Positions 34,609-42,383 of a DNA stretch of 64,000 nt are shown here, piece by piece. Source of the DNA: Pseudomonas chlororaphis (GTDB lineage: Bacteria > Pseudomonadota > Gammaproteobacteria > Pseudomonadales > Pseudomonadaceae); contig NZ_JSFK01000002.1 of the NCBI RefSeq assembly GCF_000783395.1, positions 372,001-436,000 on the forward strand. The letters are read 5' to 3'. Below the pieces are notes generated by a model. The model saw nothing but the letters and a program-made list of their open reading frames with translations. It did no database searches and had not been told where the DNA came from. The position numbers were made by a program, and so were the translations under genes. The first letter of the stretch is position 1; each line of letters begins with the position of its first letter.

Positions 34609-35232
34609 ATGTACACACCGCGCGCCTTTGCCATCGAAGACCTGTCCCAGCTGCATGAACTGATTCTCGCCACCCGCCTCGCCATTCTGGTGACCCATGG
34701 TGAAAGTGGCTTGCAGGCCAGCCATGTGCCGGTGCTGCTGCATTGCGAACAAGGCGAGTACGGCACGCTGTACGGACACCTGGCCCGCGCCAACCCGCAG
34801 TGGAAAGACTTGCGCGACGGTGCCGAAGCCATGCTGATCTTCGCCGGCGCCGATGCCTACGTCAGCCCGGGTTTTTATCCGAGCAAGGCCGAGCACGGCA
34901 AAGTCGTGCCGACCTGGAACTACATCGCCGTGCATGCCTATGGCCACGCCGAAACTTTCAGCGACGGCGGTCGCCTGCTCGACATCGTCAGCACGCTCAC
35001 CGACCGTCATGAAGCCGGTCGCGTGCAACCGTGGTCAGTCGACGACGCGCCCGCCGATTACATCGACGGCATGCTCAAGGCCATCGTCGGCTTTGCCATT
35101 CCCATCGACCGGCTCGAAGGCAAGCGCAAACTCAGCCAGAACCGCAGCGCCGAAGACGTTGCCGGCGTGCGCGAAGGCTTGGCGGCCAGCCCGGAAATCA
35201 ATGATCAAACTCTCGCCCGATTGATGCGCTAA
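34609..35232 (+). CDS. PaiB-like FMN-binding protein
   Basis: 207 residues from the ATG at 34609 (MYTPRAF, the usual PaiB start; AAGGAAA upstream). The frame runs 41 codons further but into the promoter region. FMN-binding split-barrel fold with VPVLLHCEQGEYGTLYGHLARANPQW, VSPGFYPSK and VPTWNYIAVHAYG. PaiB of Bacillus was described as a negative regulator of sporulation and protease genes; the biochemical role is unsettled. First gene of an operon with two GNAT genes at 10- and 12-bp spacing. Confidence 0.88.
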   Translation: MYTPRAFAIEDLSQLHELILATRLAILVTHGESGLQASHVPVLLHCEQGEYGTLYGHLARANPQWKDLRDGAEAMLIFAGADAYVSPGFYPSKAEHGKVVPTWNYIAVHAYGHAETFSDGGRLLDIVSTLTDRHEAGRVQPWSVDDAPADYIDGMLKAIVGFAIPIDRLEGKRKLSQNRSAEDVAGVREGLAASPEINDQTLARLMR

Positions 35233-35242
35233 GGAAATCAAC

Positions 35243-35689
35243 ATGAGTCAGATCGACATTCGCCAGGTCAGCGCCGACGACCGCGCCGCTTGGTTGCCGC
35301 TGTGGCAGGCGTACCTGCGTTTCTACAACACCGAACTGCCGGAAGCTGTGACGCAAAGCACCTGGCAGCGCTTTCTCGACCCGAGCGAGCCGACCCACGC
35401 GGCATTAGCCTGGGCCGACGGCAAAGCGGTGGGCATGGTGCATTACATCTACCATCGCTCGAACTGGAGTATTGAAAACTCCTGCTACCTGCAAGATTTG
35501 CTGGTTGCGCCAGAAACTCGCGGCACTGGCGTCGGCCGCCTGTTGATCGAACACGTTTACGCCACGGCCAAGGCTGACGGCTGCTGCAAAGTGCACTGGC
35601 TGACCCACGAAACCAACGCCACTGCGATCCAGCTCTACGAGCGCATCGCCGAACGCCCGGGCTTCATCCAGTTTCGCAAAGCCCTTTAA
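35243..35689 (+). CDS. GNAT-family N-acetyltransferase
   Basis: 148 residues, one GNAT domain. Acetyl-CoA loop LVAPETRGTGVGRLLIEHV (about 90-108) and a C-terminal TNATAIQLYERIAER helix typical of PaiA-like and diamine acetyltransferases. Starts 10 bp after the PaiB-like gene with AAGGAA. Substrate unknown; pairing with PaiB suggests polyamines or small amines. Confidence 0.88.
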   Translation: MSQIDIRQVSADDRAAWLPLWQAYLRFYNTELPEAVTQSTWQRFLDPSEPTHAALAWADGKAVGMVHYIYHRSNWSIENSCYLQDLLVAPETRGTGVGRLLIEHVYATAKADGCCKVHWLTHETNATAIQLYERIAERPGFIQFRKAL

Positions 35690-35701
35690 GGAGACGCACG
35701 C

Positions 35702-36373
35702 ATGATCGCATCACTCGCAGACTGGAAAGGCGTCCCCGCCCCCACCGCCACATTGCTTGAAGGGCGTTTCATTCGCCTGGAACGACTCGACCCCGCGCGC
35801 CACGGTGACCAGCTGTTCGCCGCACTCGAAGGCCCCGGTGCTGATCCGAAACTCTGGGATTATTTGCCCTATGGCCCATTCCCGGAGCGCAGCGTATTCG
35901 ACGCTTGGCTGAACAACCACGCAGCCGCCAGCGATCCGTATTTCTTCAGCATCGTTGATCGTGCGACCAATCAGGTACAAGGCATCCTCAGCCTGATGTC
36001 GATTGTCCCGGCCCAGGGTCGCATCGAAATCGGCCACGTCACCTTCGGCGCGCCGATGCAACGCTCGCCGAAAAGCACCGAAGCGGTGTACCTGTTGGCC
36101 AAATATTCCTTCGACCTCGGCTACCGTCGCCTCGAATGGAAATGCAACAACGGCAACGCCCGCTCCAAGTACGCCGCCGAGCGTTTGGGTTTCAGCTTCG
36201 AAGGCGTGTTCCGCCAGCACATGGTGGTCAAGGGGCAGAACCGCGACACTGCGTGGTACTCGATTCTGGATGGAGAGTGGCCGGCGATTGCGGCAGGTTT
36301 CGAGAGGTGGCTGTCGGATGAAAATCAGACGCCCGACGGGCAGGTGAAAGGCTTGGTCGAGTGCCGTTCCTGA
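35702..36373 (+). CDS. GNAT-family N-acetyltransferase, RimJ/RimL-like
   Basis: 223 residues. Acetyltransferase_3-type features: LEGRFIRLERLDP at the start, RIEIGHVTFG, and the WKCNNGNARSKYAAERLGF acetyl-CoA/GNxxS motif, then FEGVFRQHMVVKGQNRDT. Relatives acetylate small amines, amino acids or protein N-termini. Starts 12 bp after the first GNAT gene with AAGGAG, so it is translated from the same message. Confidence 0.88.
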   Translation: MIASLADWKGVPAPTATLLEGRFIRLERLDPARHGDQLFAALEGPGADPKLWDYLPYGPFPERSVFDAWLNNHAAASDPYFFSIVDRATNQVQGILSLMSIVPAQGRIEIGHVTFGAPMQRSPKSTEAVYLLAKYSFDLGYRRLEWKCNNGNARSKYAAERLGFSFEGVFRQHMVVKGQNRDTAWYSILDGEWPAIAAGFERWLSDENQTPDGQVKGLVECRS

Positions 36374-36386
36374 TTATCTAAAAAGC

Positions 36387-36464
36387 AAAAGATCGCAGCC
36401 TGCGGCAGCTCCTACACGGTGAATTTAAATCCCATGCAGGAGTGGCCGCAGGCTGCGATCTTTT
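36387..36464. repeat. REPIN-like inverted repeat, family A
   Basis: Arms aaaagatcgcagcctgcggc and complement with one diverged position (aggagtggccgc) in the right arm. Lies between the convergent GNAT operon and homocysteine methyltransferase gene. Confidence 0.88.
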
Positions 36465-36473
36465 GATCTGCGG

Positions 36474-37388
36474 TTACACCAGTTTCTGCGCCAGCACCGC
36501 AATGTGCTCCGGCCCGATCCCACAGCAACCACCCAGATGGCTGGCACCGCGCTGCTGCCAGTCAATCGCCCAGTGCAAGTAACCCGGCGGATCCAGGTCA
36601 TCGCGCAACGGATCGAGTCCGTCATTGGCCGTAGCCTCTTTTGGCTGCGGCGGAAACGCATTGGCGTAAGCACCAATGTTTATCTTCACTCCCAGACGCT
36701 CGAAGGTTTCACGCGCGGCATCAATCGCGGCACCGATCACTTCTGGCTGACTGCAATTGAACAACAACGTCTCGACACCCAATTCAGCCGCCACCGCAGC
36801 GGCTTCGGCGACTGGCTCACCAGAGCGCAGGCGCGGCACTTCATCAGTGTCTTCATCCTTCAAGGTGAACGACAACCAGAACGGTTTGCCATCCTTCGGC
36901 AATCCCGCGTGAATGGCGCGCGCCTCAATGATCGAACTCTGGGTTTCCGCCAGCCACAGATCAACGTGCGGTGTCAGGCCATTGACCAAGGGCGTCAGCA
37001 ACTCGGTTACTCGGTCGGCGTTGAACAGATCCGGACGATAAGAGCCAAACAGCGGCGGCAATGAACCGGCCACACGCACGGATTTCCCCGAGGCCTGCAC
37101 CGCACGTCGCGCCAGCTCACCGGCCAACGCTGCCAGCGCCTGCCCTTCAGCGGCGAAGCGCTCTTCGCCAATATGGAACGGCACCACGGCGTAACTGTTG
37201 GTGGTAATCACATTGGCGCCACTGGCGATATAAACGGCATGCACCCCCTCAACCGCTTGCGGTGCTTCGCTCAACGCCAGCGCCGACCACTCGGGCTGAC
37301 GAAATGGCGCACCGGCGCGTTGCAATTCACGGCCCATGCCGCCATCGAGAATAATCGTGCTGCCTGCGCCCATATGCTTTTCACTCAT
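36474..37388 (-). CDS. Homocysteine S-methyltransferase
   Basis: About 304 residues from the ATG at 37388; a GTG at 37409 and an ATG at 37373 are alternatives and none has a strong ribosome site. Zinc cysteines in LLFNCSQPEVI and GGCCGIGPEHI, N-terminal ILDGGMGRELQR. Transfers a methyl group, probably from S-methylmethionine, to homocysteine (MmuM type). Divergent from an ABC substrate-binding protein and permease that may bring in the methyl donor. The short AT-rich gap holds both promoters. Confidence 0.88.
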   Translation of the reverse strand: MSEKHMGAGSTIILDGGMGRELQRAGAPFRQPEWSALALSEAPQAVEGVHAVYIASGANVITTNSYAVVPFHIGEERFAAEGQALAALAGELARRAVQASGKSVRVAGSLPPLFGSYRPDLFNADRVTELLTPLVNGLTPHVDLWLAETQSSIIEARAIHAGLPKDGKPFWLSFTLKDEDTDEVPRLRSGEPVAEAAAVAAELGVETLLFNCSQPEVIGAAIDAARETFERLGVKINIGAYANAFPPQPKEATANDGLDPLRDDLDPPGYLHWAIDWQQRGASHLGGCCGIGPEHIAVLAQKLV

Positions 37389-37486
37389 ATGCTTATGAAA
37401 ATAACTCACTATCAGAGTCGTTCTTATAACTATTTAATACGCACCATTCCGTTAAAAACAACCTCTTTTTTACCCAGGGATCGACT

Positions 37487-38308
37487 GTGAAATTTCAACC
37501 GCTACTGGCCCTGGGCCTGACGATTCTGGCCGCCTCCACGCAAGCCTTTGGTGGCATGACGCTGGATCGTATCGAGCAGAAAAAAGAGCTGGTCGGCGTG
37601 CTGATGGAAAGCTATCCACCGTTCTCGTTTCTCAACGACCAGAATCAGCTTGATGGTTTCGACGTTGATGTCGCCAAAGCCGTGGCGGACAAGTTAGGCG
37701 TCAAGCTGCGACTCGAAACGCCGTCCTGGGACGTCATTGCCGCCGGCCGCTGGAGCGGGCGCTACGATATCTGCATCTGCTCGATGACGCCGAGCAAGGC
37801 CCGCGCCGAGGTGTTCGATTTCCCGGTCGAGTACTACGCTTCGCCGGCAGTGATCGTGGTCAACGCCAAGGATGAGCGGATCCACGACGCCAAGGATCTG
37901 AGCGGCAAAAAAGTCGGCCTCACCAGCGCGTCCAGTTACGAAAGTTATCTGAACAAGAACCTGGTTATCGAAGGTGCCGAAGACACGCAGCTGCAGTACC
38001 CGTTCGACGATGTGCAGATCGCGCCCTACGACACCGACAACGTCGCCTTCCAGGACTTGGGGCTGGGCGCCGGCGTGCGCCTGGATGCAATCCTCACCAA
38101 CCTCGTCACCGCACAGCCACGCCTGAACCAGGACAAACGCTTCAAACTGGCCGGAGCGCCGCTGTATTCGGAGCCGAACTCGGTGGCCATCGAAAAGGGT
38201 GATGCGCAATGGGACGCCAAGGTGCGTGAAGTCTTCGCGCAACTGAAGCAGGACGGCACCCTGAGCAAGCTGTCGCAAAAATGGATCGGCGCCGATATCA
38301 GCCAATGA
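37487..38308 (+). CDS. ABC transporter amino-acid substrate-binding protein
   Basis: 273 residues, signal peptide (about 1-22). SBP_bac_3 fold: LVGVLMESYPPFSFLND, QLDGFDVDVAKAVADKLG, ICICSMTPSKARAEVFDF and the ligand Arg in it. GTG start with AGGGA nine bases upstream. Stop overlaps the permease start (ATGA), so the two are coupled. Family binds polar amino acids; beside a homocysteine methyltransferase it may bind S-methylmethionine or methionine, by inference. Confidence 0.9.
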   Translation: MKFQPLLALGLTILAASTQAFGGMTLDRIEQKKELVGVLMESYPPFSFLNDQNQLDGFDVDVAKAVADKLGVKLRLETPSWDVIAAGRWSGRYDICICSMTPSKARAEVFDFPVEYYASPAVIVVNAKDERIHDAKDLSGKKVGLTSASSYESYLNKNLVIEGAEDTQLQYPFDDVQIAPYDTDNVAFQDLGLGAGVRLDAILTNLVTAQPRLNQDKRFKLAGAPLYSEPNSVAIEKGDAQWDAKVREVFAQLKQDGTLSKLSQKWIGADISQ

Positions 38309-39144
38309 CTTCTTTCCCGACACCGCCACAGCCACCGCAACCGGTGGCTGAATCACGCCTGCAACGAATGTTCGGTTTTCGTACGCGGCTGTACCTGACC
38401 TGGGCAACGCTGTTCTGCCTGTTCGCCGGGTTCTTCCTGAGCTTCGACCTGAAGTTCTCGATCATCCTCGACAAACTGCCCAATCTGGTCGGCCTGCACC
38501 TGGCGCCCAACGGCTTTTTGCAGGGCGCGGCGCTGACACTCTTTCTCTGCGTGTGCTCGATTGTCGCTTCGTCCCTGCTGGGCTTCATCACGGCATTGGC
38601 ACGCCTGTCGAAAAGCGCCGTGGCGTTCGGCATCGCCAGTTTTTACACCTCGTTCTTTCGCGGCACGCCACTGCTTATCCAGATCCTGCTGATCTACCTC
38701 GGCTTGCCGCAACTGGGCATCGTGCCTGGCGCGATCGTCGCGGGCATCATTGCCTTGTCGTTGAATTACGGCGCCTATCTCAGCGAGATATTCCGCGCCG
38801 GCATCCTCGGGGTCGACCACGGCCAGCGCGAAGCTTCGCTGGCACTGGGTATGCGCGAGACGGTGATTTTCTGGCGCATCACCCTGCCGCAAGCCATGCG
38901 CACGATCATCCCGCCCACCACCAACCAGTTCATCTCGATGCTCAAGGACTCGTCGCTGATCTCGGTGATGGGCGTCTGGGAAGTGATGTTTCTCGCCCAG
39001 TCCTATGGACGCTCAAGCTACCGCTACATCGAAATGCTGACGACGGCGGCGATCATTTATTGGCTGATGTCGATTGGGCTGGAGTTGATTCAGGCGCGGA
39101 TGGAGCGGCATTACGGCAAGGCTTACGTGCGTCGCGATCAGTGA
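38305..39144 (+). CDS. ABC transporter amino-acid permease (His/Glu/Gln type)
   Basis: 279 residues from the ATG at 38305, which overlaps the previous stop by four bases. About five membrane segments and the EAA loop LGVDHGQREASLALGMRETVIFW split around the conserved G; FFRGTPLLIQILLIYLG is typical of HEQRo-type permeases. No ATP-binding subunit gene follows; the next gene is an autotransporter. The transporter must borrow an ATPase encoded elsewhere. Confidence 0.9.
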   Translation: MTSFPTPPQPPQPVAESRLQRMFGFRTRLYLTWATLFCLFAGFFLSFDLKFSIILDKLPNLVGLHLAPNGFLQGAALTLFLCVCSIVASSLLGFITALARLSKSAVAFGIASFYTSFFRGTPLLIQILLIYLGLPQLGIVPGAIVAGIIALSLNYGAYLSEIFRAGILGVDHGQREASLALGMRETVIFWRITLPQAMRTIIPPTTNQFISMLKDSSLISVMGVWEVMFLAQSYGRSSYRYIEMLTTAAIIYWLMSIGLELIQARMERHYGKAYVRRDQ

Positions 39145-39225
39145 CTCATCACCTCAAAGACATCATTCTGTAAAAACCCTTCGCTATACAGGACGGCCCG
39201 CTTATAACAAGAAGGCCGTCCCACC

Positions 39226-42183
39226 ATGCCGTTCCCGCCCCAGCGTCTGTCCCTTGCCATTGCCCTGTTGCTCGCTGCTACATCGGCAAACGCTAAAACC
39301 GTGCAGATCGACACCGCCACCACTGCAGCACAAACGCTGGGTGGCAGCGACACGTTGACGATTTCCGCGCCGGGCAGCATCACCAACAGCGGCAAGGCCG
39401 TGAGCCTGAAAGACAAGACCAGCGGTGCCGGTGTGGTGATCGACAACGCCGGCAAAATCGTTTCCAGCGGTGGCCGGGCCATCGACAGCAGTGGCGACCT
39501 GACCCAGGCGCGCAACTACACGATTTACAACCGCAGCGGCGGGCAGATTCTCGGTGCCAACGACGCGCTGCGTATCGACAGCAACTTTGTCAGCGGCAGC
39601 CTGTTTATCGACAACAGCGGCGTGATTCGCTCCACCACCGGCCAGGGACTGGATCTCGATGCGCTGCGCAGTGACGGGGTGAAGACCACCATTATCAACC
39701 GCGTCGGCGGGCTGATTCGCGGCGACGCCAGCGACGGCATGAAGACCGGCGCGAATGCGACGATCAGCAACTATGGCGAGATTTCGACCGGCGATTCGCA
39801 CAATGCCGACGAGAAATTCGACGGCATCGATATCGATTCCGCGAGCGGCGTCAGTGTGACCAACTACGGGGTGATTTCCGGTGGCCGGCACGGCATCACC
39901 ACCGATCTTGGCGCGACGCTGATCAACTACGGGCAGATCACCGGCCGCAATGGTTCCGGCTTCGGTTCCGACGGCGATGGCACGGTGATCAACCACGGCA
40001 CCATCACCGGCGCCTACTCAGGCCTGCAAGCGAACGGTGACGGCGACGGCGTGGACATCGACAAGATCGCCCACATCGAAAACTACGGGACCATTCAGGG
40101 CGTCGGTGCGGGCGGTGTCGACAAGGGCGGTTTCGCCAACGGCAGTGAAGGCATTGCCTTGGGTGGCGGCTACATTCTTAACGCCAAGGGCGCTCTGATC
40201 AGCGGCGCCGACAGCGCCATTCTGGTGGACGACGGCAGCGGCGGCTCTGGGCTGGCGGCGACCACACTGGAAAACTTCGGCACCATTCAAGGCCTCAACG
40301 GTTTCGGCGTGAAGCTCGTCGGTGAATTCGCCGACAACGTCATCAACGGCGGCACGATCAGTGGCAGCAATGGCCTGGCGCTGGATCTGGGCGGCGGCGA
40401 CGACAGCCTGACCCTGCGCACCGGCAGCCGTTTTGACGGCGTGGTCGACGGCGGCAGCGGTTACGACCGGGTGGTGATGGATGACGCGGCCGGTGGCAGC
40501 TTCGGCGCCAGTCGCAACTTCGAATGGCTGGAGGTCAAGCAAGGCGCGTGGACACTCACAAGCAGCGGCGACTTTAGCGACGGCGGTGCAGTGCGCAACG
40601 GCGCAATGCTGATCAATCAGGGCAGCATCGCCGGCAACCTGTCCGTGGAGGCCGGCGGCGTGTATGCCGGAGGCGGTTCGGTGGGCAGCCTCACCGTCAA
40701 CGGCACATTGCGCACCGACACCGGACTCGGTCGCGCAACCATCGTTCGCGATTTGAACATGGGCAGCGCAGCCACCCTCGCCTACGGCGTCAACGCCGAT
40801 GGCAGCAGCGCGCCGGTACAGGTCGGCGGCATCGCCAATCTCAATGGCGCAACGCTTGCGGTGAATCCCGGCAGCGGCACGTATCCATGGCAGAGCCACT
40901 ACACCGTGCTGCAAGCGGCACAGGTCAACGGCACCTTCGGCAAGGTCAGCAGCGACTATGCGTTCCTGACGCCGACCCTCGCCTACACGCCAACTCAGGT
41001 CGACCTGACCTACACCCGCAATGACGTGGCTTTCAATGAGTTCGCCACGACCGGCAACGGCAGCAACGCCGCCAACAGCCTGGCCTCGATCGGCAAAGAC
41101 AACGCTTTGTACAACGCCTTGCTCAATACCAGCCAAAGCAGCGCTGGCGCGGCGATCGAGCAACTGGCCGGTGCCAGCAACGCCAACCTGACCAGCGCCA
41201 CCCTCGGCGCCAGCAGTCAGGTCGGCAACAGCATGCTCTCGGCCATGCAGCAAATGGGCGGCAGCCCGGGATTGATAGTCGGTCTTGATCAACGCGACAC
41301 CCCCGTGCTGGCAGCCAATGGCGTGCCGTCCGAAGCACGCAACCTGAATGACCCGAACGCTCGCGGCCGCCTCTGGCTGCAAGGCATTGGCGGCTACGGA
41401 AAACTCGATGGTGAACACGGCAGCAGTGGTCTGGAGCAACGCACCAAGGGCAGCGTGCTGGGCGCCGACTGGTCACTGAATCCAGCATGGCGCCTGGGCG
41501 TACTGGGCGGTTATTCGAAAACCGATCTTGACGCGACCGGCGTCGACGGCAACGTCGAGAGCTGGCACGCCGGCGTCTACGCGTTACATCAAAACGGCCC
41601 GATCTCGCTGCGTTTCGGTGCGGCGTACAGCGGCCATCAGGGCGAAAGCAAACGCACCATCGCCTTCAATGGTTTCAACGATCGCCCGAAAGGCGACTAC
41701 GACGCCGATAGCCAGCAAGCCTTCGCCGAACTCGGCTATGCCATGGGCAGCGGCCGCCTCAGCGCCGAGCCGTTCGCCAGCCTCGGTTATCAGCGCTACC
41801 ACCGCGACCGCTATAAGGAAAAAGGCGGCGCCGCCGCGCTGCAAGTCGACAGCCAGACCCAGGACAACTTCAGCAGCACCTTCGGCCTGCGCCTGGCGCA
41901 CTTGAGCAGCCTCGACAACGGCATGAGCGTGACACCGCGTATGGCTGCTGGCTGGAAACACACCTACGGCGATGTCAGCAGCTCGACGCGGCAGGCGTTT
42001 GTGACTGGCGGCACGGCGTTCAGTGTCGATGGCAGCTCGCTGGATCGCGACAGCCTCGTGCTGGAGGCAGGGCTGGATGTGGGGATTTCCGCGCGGCATA
42101 CGCTGGGTGTGGGATACAGCGGTGAGATCGGCAGCAACAGTCGCAATCACGGGTTGATCGGGCAGTGGCAGATGAGTTTTTGA
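39226..42183 (+). CDS. Autotransporter with beta-helix passenger
   Basis: 985 residues. Signal peptide (about 1-23, ending ANA), a passenger of about 630 residues with regularly spaced beta-solenoid rungs (NYGEISTG, NYGVISGG, NYGQITG, NHGTITG, NYGTIQG, NFGTIQG), a helper region rich in Gly/Asn, then the C-terminal autotransporter barrel (about 715-985) from RLWLQGIGGYGKL to the terminal WQMSF. The final Phe is the usual Bam signal. Secreted through its own barrel to the cell surface. No obvious protease triad. A terminator follows. Paralogue of the next gene. Confidence 0.92.
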   Translation: MPFPPQRLSLAIALLLAATSANAKTVQIDTATTAAQTLGGSDTLTISAPGSITNSGKAVSLKDKTSGAGVVIDNAGKIVSSGGRAIDSSGDLTQARNYTIYNRSGGQILGANDALRIDSNFVSGSLFIDNSGVIRSTTGQGLDLDALRSDGVKTTIINRVGGLIRGDASDGMKTGANATISNYGEISTGDSHNADEKFDGIDIDSASGVSVTNYGVISGGRHGITTDLGATLINYGQITGRNGSGFGSDGDGTVINHGTITGAYSGLQANGDGDGVDIDKIAHIENYGTIQGVGAGGVDKGGFANGSEGIALGGGYILNAKGALISGADSAILVDDGSGGSGLAATTLENFGTIQGLNGFGVKLVGEFADNVINGGTISGSNGLALDLGGGDDSLTLRTGSRFDGVVDGGSGYDRVVMDDAAGGSFGASRNFEWLEVKQGAWTLTSSGDFSDGGAVRNGAMLINQGSIAGNLSVEAGGVYAGGGSVGSLTVNGTLRTDTGLGRATIVRDLNMGSAATLAYGVNADGSSAPVQVGGIANLNGATLAVNPGSGTYPWQSHYTVLQAAQVNGTFGKVSSDYAFLTPTLAYTPTQVDLTYTRNDVAFNEFATTGNGSNAANSLASIGKDNALYNALLNTSQSSAGAAIEQLAGASNANLTSATLGASSQVGNSMLSAMQQMGGSPGLIVGLDQRDTPVLAANGVPSEARNLNDPNARGRLWLQGIGGYGKLDGEHGSSGLEQRTKGSVLGADWSLNPAWRLGVLGGYSKTDLDATGVDGNVESWHAGVYALHQNGPISLRFGAAYSGHQGESKRTIAFNGFNDRPKGDYDADSQQAFAELGYAMGSGRLSAEPFASLGYQRYHRDRYKEKGGAAALQVDSQTQDNFSSTFGLRLAHLSSLDNGMSVTPRMAAGWKHTYGDVSSSTRQAFVTGGTAFSVDGSSLDRDSLVLEAGLDVGISARHTLGVGYSGEIGSNSRNHGLIGQWQMSF

Positions 42184-42285
42184 GGGTTGAACAGCCGGCG
42201 GGGTCTTGAATGGTTGTAGGAAAAGGGAACGCTGCAACCGAGTAAAAATCCCGGTTGCGGATCTCTCGGTCATTTTCTACAAAAT

Positions 42286-42335
42286 GATCCGATGTCGCCT
42301 GCAAGCCTGCGGGAAGCAGCCGACATCGGATTTTC
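42286..42335 (+). terminator. Terminator after first autotransporter
   Basis: Long stem atccgatgtcg/cgacatcggat around an internal hairpin (gcctgcaagcctgcggg), followed by tttt. About 100 bp after the stop codon. Confidence 0.7.
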
Positions 42336-42383
42336 GGGTGCATCAATAGAGTTGAGGTCTCCTGCAAACAGAGGCTCCACTCA

